From Rhizophlyctis rosea (taxonomy: Eukaryota > Chytridiomycota > Chytridiomycetes > Rhizophlyctidales > Rhizophlyctidaceae): a DNA stretch of 10,863 nucleotides. The notes below the pieces were generated by a model. That model did no database searches and was not told where the DNA came from. It saw only the letters and a program-made list of their open reading frames with translations. The stretch lies in the NCBI GenBank assembly GCA_027596075.1, contig JADGJC010000381.1, positions 24,555 through 35,417 on the forward strand. Reading direction: 5' to 3'. Shown in pieces: positions 7,358-10,863 of the stretch. Each line of letters starts with the position of its first letter. The stretch's first letter is position 1. The translations under genes were made by a program, and so were the position numbers.

Positions 7358-9086
7358 CTAAAGCACCGCCAATCCAGCCAAACCCGCCAACACCATGGCC
7401 GCAGCACCAACGACGACCTTTCCAGTACCGCTTCCCGAGCTACCGCTACCGCCACTCTTCCCGTTTGAACCGGTCCCGTTAGTCGCAGTCATCCAGCTCG
7501 GGTCCAAGCTGATGTTCCTCCCCGTGTCCGTGAACGCGCAGGAAGCGGCGGTGCAGAGGCACTTGCACCCGACGGGGTCCCAGTAGAGAGTGTCACAGTT
7601 GTTGGGGAGACGACAACGGGAGCTGACGGGGTCGGTGGAGGGCGTTTGGAGGGTGACGTAAGAGGATGGGCAGCCGTAGCATGTCTGTTTTAGAAGGCGA
7701 ATCGTGAAAGTGATGAGTAACCCAATCTTCAATAGAAATGGAGAACATCAAGATAGAACACAGATCGCCAAACCACTCACCCTAATAGTCCCATTGGCAA
7801 AGTTGCAACTCTCAACCAAGGAGCTGCTCCCCGCCAACCCGTTGCAGATGTTTGTCGGTGGGGCCGGAGTGTGAGTGCATTGCATGTAGCTTTGGCTGCC
7901 CAGTTGAGCGGCCGGCACCGGGTTCTTCATGTATTCGATGAGCTGGGCGTTGGTGACCATCCATACGTCTGGTTTCTTAGTGGCGTAGTCAAGGAAGGCT
8001 TGGACGGCCGCGAGTTTCTTGGATCCGTCTGGGATGCTGGGTGGTTGGGCGGCACCGAGCCAGACTGGGTGAGTGTAGACTCCGAAAGGAGCGCGATTGG
8101 AGTTGTAGCGGGCGTCAAAGGCGGCTTGGTAGTCGGCTGTTACTGTGGCGGGGTCAGTCTGTGGGAAAGGTCCGTGAGTGTGAAGATCAATATGGGTATC
8201 AGAATCATGTCGGCGTATGGAACTGAACTTACCGCATTAGCAACCGAGGGCAAGTTGAATGGATCCATGAGCTCTAATCCCACTTGATTATTACTCAAAG
8301 TCGCCATGGGAATCTCCCACAACCCAGCAGCATTCAACTTCTGCCCACACACATTGACCTGGTTCATACAGTCATTCACGCTTCCATAATCCAAAGTGTA
8401 AGGCCAAGTGTTATCCCCCGTCGGCCCAGCGCTCATACTGCTTTCATACGTGAACCCCATTTTGGCGAGGAGGTTCAAACTGTCCACGGTGTAGTTCAAG
8501 AAAGGGTGACGGAACCCGATGTACTTGCTGCGCGGGATACCACCGAGGGATGTGGCCCAGTAGCGATTTCCTTCGATTTCGGCGTAGGTTCCGGCGAAGG
8601 GTTCGGCGTGGGTAATGGTATGGTCTGCTACTTCGCTGCCGGCGGCGTACCATTGGGTGAGGTAGAAGGGGTCGGAGTAGTCGGCGGAAACGAAGAAGGT
8701 GGCGCCTACGGGGCAACCGTTGGGGTTTTTGCGGTTGGCGATCAGGGCTTGCGCGGCGGGCATAGTGGTTGATTGCATGGCGTCGTCGAATGTTACGAGG
8801 AGGAATTGGGGTGGGGAGGAGACGGGTGCTGAGGTGCTGGCGCAGCGGCAGGTGGGGAGTTTGCAGACGTTGGGGTCGCCTGTTTGCGGTGGATTTGTGA
8901 GCATTTCTTTTGACGTTTCTTAATGCGTTATTGTGTGTTTATCATGTGCATATACTTACACTTGTAGTTTGCGAAAGGGTCTCCACCACTTCCAGAAGTC
9001 CTGGGCCCACCTCCATCTTGAGCAGCAACCGAGGACGCGCACAACGCACCCACAAGGGCTCCGTACAGAATATGCCTAACGTGCAT
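7358..9086 (-). CDS. Secreted, probably GPI-anchored polysaccharide (chitin) deacetylase, CE4 family
   Basis: Four exons in transcript order, 9086-8960, 8879-8233, 8158-7781 and 7684-7358, with introns of 80, 74 and 96 bases, encode 492 residues. Residues 1-22 are a signal peptide. The catalytic region starts after a Cys-rich segment (CKLPTCRCAST at 48-58). It shows the CE4 motifs TFDDA (72-76; D74 and D75 are the expected base and metal ligand), HTITH (129-133; metal-binding histidines) and R-H-P-F (166-169). It continues with WPYTLDY (201-207), WEIPM (230-234) and APFGVYTHPVWLG in exon 3. This pattern, with DDA instead of DDG, resembles arthropod-type chitin deacetylases. Exon 4 adds a second Cys-rich module, then a Gly/Ser-rich linker and a hydrophobic tail (VVVGAAAMVLAGLAGLAVL), typical of GPI attachment. 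It probably deacetylates chitin or chitin oligomers at the cell surface, making chitosan; the substrate is inferred. Start context ACAAAACATG is good. Confidence 0.9.
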
Positions 9087-9890
9087 GTTTTGTCTGTTGC
9101 TGTTTTTGTGATATCCGAAACGGTCTACTACGACAAACAATCACCAAAATGTCGACGTGCTCCTAATGGGAGATTTTCAAGATTTGAGGGCGGGAAAGGA
9201 GGATATTTTTGAAAAGAACAGCGAGTAAACAGAATTTAGGATGGTGGGGCTTGGCGCCCTTTTGTTCCCAAATTGGAATGTTCCCACGGGGTCCCGCCAC
9301 AATGAATTTCCGTCCGTCCGCCTTCATCAAACGACTGCGCCCATATGACCGCAATTTGACAGGGCGTTTGTTTCACATCGCATGTGAGTCATGCTGTGTC
9401 ATTCAGGGTCCTATCACTGCCACTCTCTTCCCGAATCAAGTTCCAGGTTGGCAAACTTCGCTACAAGAATGTGATGTACAAAAGTGTTTACTTGATTAAT
9501 TGCTTTTGTATGGCAAGTGAAGCATAATGAACGTTTCACTTCTTGCGCCTTGAGCTGTATGTTTACACAATGGAGCCTGCGGCCATGGGACACTAGGAAA
9601 TGCCACGAACTGGTGGTGAGGCTACTATCAGCGCTGCGTAGTCTTGGCCTAAATCTATATGATGAAATTTTGCTGAAGACATCACTTTTCCGCAGAAGCT
9701 CCACCACCATCATCAGGAAATGGCTGAGTTAATTGAATCGAGTAGATACGCAGTTTGACGGTGGTGGAAAGACAGTAGGGGTCGTCAATGGATGTTTGGG
9801 TTCGGACATGAAAAGGATATGAGTATTTACAATAAGATGTAATTTAGAAGATAAACAGTGACTACTATAATACATATGACATGTCGCAAG
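9087..9890. other. Intergenic region upstream of the deacetylase and downstream of the CDF transporter
   Basis: Both flanking genes run leftward, so this stretch holds the transporter's 3' end and the deacetylase promoter. Open frames on both strands (up to about 99 codons) have no recognisable motif. On the minus strand, pyrimidine-rich sequence (tatcctcctttcccgccctc) lies about 110 bases before the deacetylase start. No TATA box was convincing. Confidence 0.5.
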
Positions 9891-10863
9891 TTATTGATGC
9901 TCCTGCAGATCATAAGAGCATTAGATACTTCCGAGATAGCATCCACCCACAACTCTCAACATCAAAACAACACAAACTCACCGGCTTGTGACCAGTCTCA
10001 AAATCTACATGGACGTAGGCCCTCTCGACATCATCCAACTTCTCCAACGCAGTCTGCAACGCCTCCCCTACATCGTGGGCTTTGTACAATGGTGTTGCAG
10101 GCTCCATTACAATGTCAATCTCTACGATCAGTTTAGGCCCGGAGTAGTATGCACGGCAGGTATCAATTTGGAGGATGGATTCATCGAAGGTGAGTGCCTT
10201 GTAGGTAAGGAAGCGGATGACGGATGGGGAGGCGGAAACTCCGGCCAAGAGTTGAAATTGCTCTGGAAGAATGAATATCAGAAGGATTAGCACGCTGATT
10301 ACAAGCAGAATCGGTTTGCTGCAACATAAAGGCAGGAAGCTTACCGTAGGCAGTCTTACTCCAAGACCCCAAAATGATGATACTGATAATAATGGCACCC
10401 GTCGGGTCAATCCACCACTTCAGTTTGCCACCGCCGACACTGGTGAGAATACCGAAACCGTTGACAAACAGGTCATTCCGGTGGTCTTCCCATAACATCT
10501 CAATTTGGGAGTTCTCACGGAGAGGATAACACCAGAGGAACAGGCAGAATTTTGTGGCGAAGGCAATACCGACAGAAACTACGGAAGGGATGTTGAGATG
10601 GAATACTTCTTCTCCTTCGTGTTCGACAATGGTACGGATGGATTCCACCTTTCGGAGTTGAAGTTCAGAACGGCCTGCCACCAGGAAACGCACATCAGGG
10701 AATGACATCAAAAATACTCACAATCAGTACAAGCGAGACGGCTGCCATCAGGAAAGCATAGACCATGTTCCCAATAGTCTCCATCCGAGCCCTTCCACTA
10801 GGATACTTATCAACATTCCACTTAACACTCGTCCGAGGCGCCCTAGTCAAAATCAAGTTACTA
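9891..10863 (-). CDS. Cation diffusion facilitator (CDF) transporter, probably manganese type; C-terminal part
   Basis: The gene runs leftward and its 5' part lies beyond the right edge. Visible exons in transcript order are 10863-10722 (incomplete), 10648-10345, 10262-9982 and 9902-9891, with introns of 73, 82 and 79 bases; 245 residues plus stop are visible. Membrane segments include NMVYAFLMAAVSLVLIV (32-48 of the visible part), IPSVVSVGIAFATKFCLFLW (67-86), the helix at about 101-119 and the one from D128. D102-H-R-N-D106 is the D-x3-D metal site of the fifth CDF helix; Zn transporters usually have H-x3-D, so manganese is the more likely cargo. WWIDPTGA starts the sixth helix. The cytoplasmic C-terminal domain follows, with DTCRAYYSGPKLIVEIDIVM and ERAYVHVDFETGHKP. 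CDF proteins export divalent metals from the cytosol using a proton gradient. The last exon has only 12 bases (Glu-His-Gln-stop). Cargo and membrane location are inferred. Confidence 0.9.

Noticed and set aside
7871..8772. Plus-strand frames of 138 and 162 codons across the deacetylase
   Set aside because: Both lie opposite exons with catalytic CE4 motifs and have no recognisable features.
8880..8959. Acceptor after 8907 for the first deacetylase intron
   Set aside because: Joining there makes an in-frame TAA. The acceptor ending at 8880 gives YKCDPNVCKLP and keeps the frame.
10649..10721. Acceptor ending at 10675 (ggcag) for the first visible CDF intron
   Set aside because: It puts the next exon out of frame. 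The acceptor ending at 10649 gives LVLIVESIR, continuous with the rest of the transporter.
1..10863. tRNA, rRNA, CRISPR array or transposon
   Set aside because: By eye I found no tRNA box pair, no regularly spaced repeats, no terminal inverted repeats with target duplications and no transposase or reverse-transcriptase motif.

Overview
The window looks like nuclear DNA of a filamentous ascomycete (Pezizomycotina). Genes are split by short introns of about 61-96 bases with GT donors and AG acceptors. The recognisable products are typical of such fungi: a secreted CAP protein with chitin-binding domains, a BTG/Tob-domain protein, the Dsc3 subunit of the Dsc E3 ubiquitin ligase, a GPI-anchored polysaccharide deacetylase and a cation diffusion facilitator. 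The genus cannot be told from the sequence.

Layout. 1-139: possible C-terminal end of a gene entering from the left. 140-1290: no recognisable gene; the right part is the promoter of the next gene. 1291-2415 (+): three-exon secreted protein with signal peptide, two hevein-like chitin-binding modules and a CAP domain. 2416-4607: long region with one weak, broken-looking purine-rich candidate on the minus strand (2896-3418). 4608-4851: promoter and leader with CCAAT boxes, a TATA box and a ten-codon upstream ORF. 4852-5385 (+): intronless BTG/Tob-domain gene. 5924-7053 (+): seven-exon dsc3. 7358-9086 (-): four-exon polysaccharide deacetylase, convergent with dsc3. 9087-9890: intergenic. 9891-10863 (-): 3' part of a cation diffusion facilitator that runs off the right edge.

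The exon structures were built by joining reading frames at splice sites so that conserved family motifs stay continuous; every join given keeps the frame. Most genes look like unrelated housekeeping or regulatory functions. The two secreted proteins (chitin-binding CAP protein and deacetylase) could both act on chitin at the cell surface, but they are about 5 kb apart with other genes between, so nothing shows a cluster. I did not find a convincing wholly new system. The most notable items are the CAP architecture with altered sugar-contact positions, the fungal BTG/Tob gene with its upstream ORF, and the broken candidate gene at 2896-3418.
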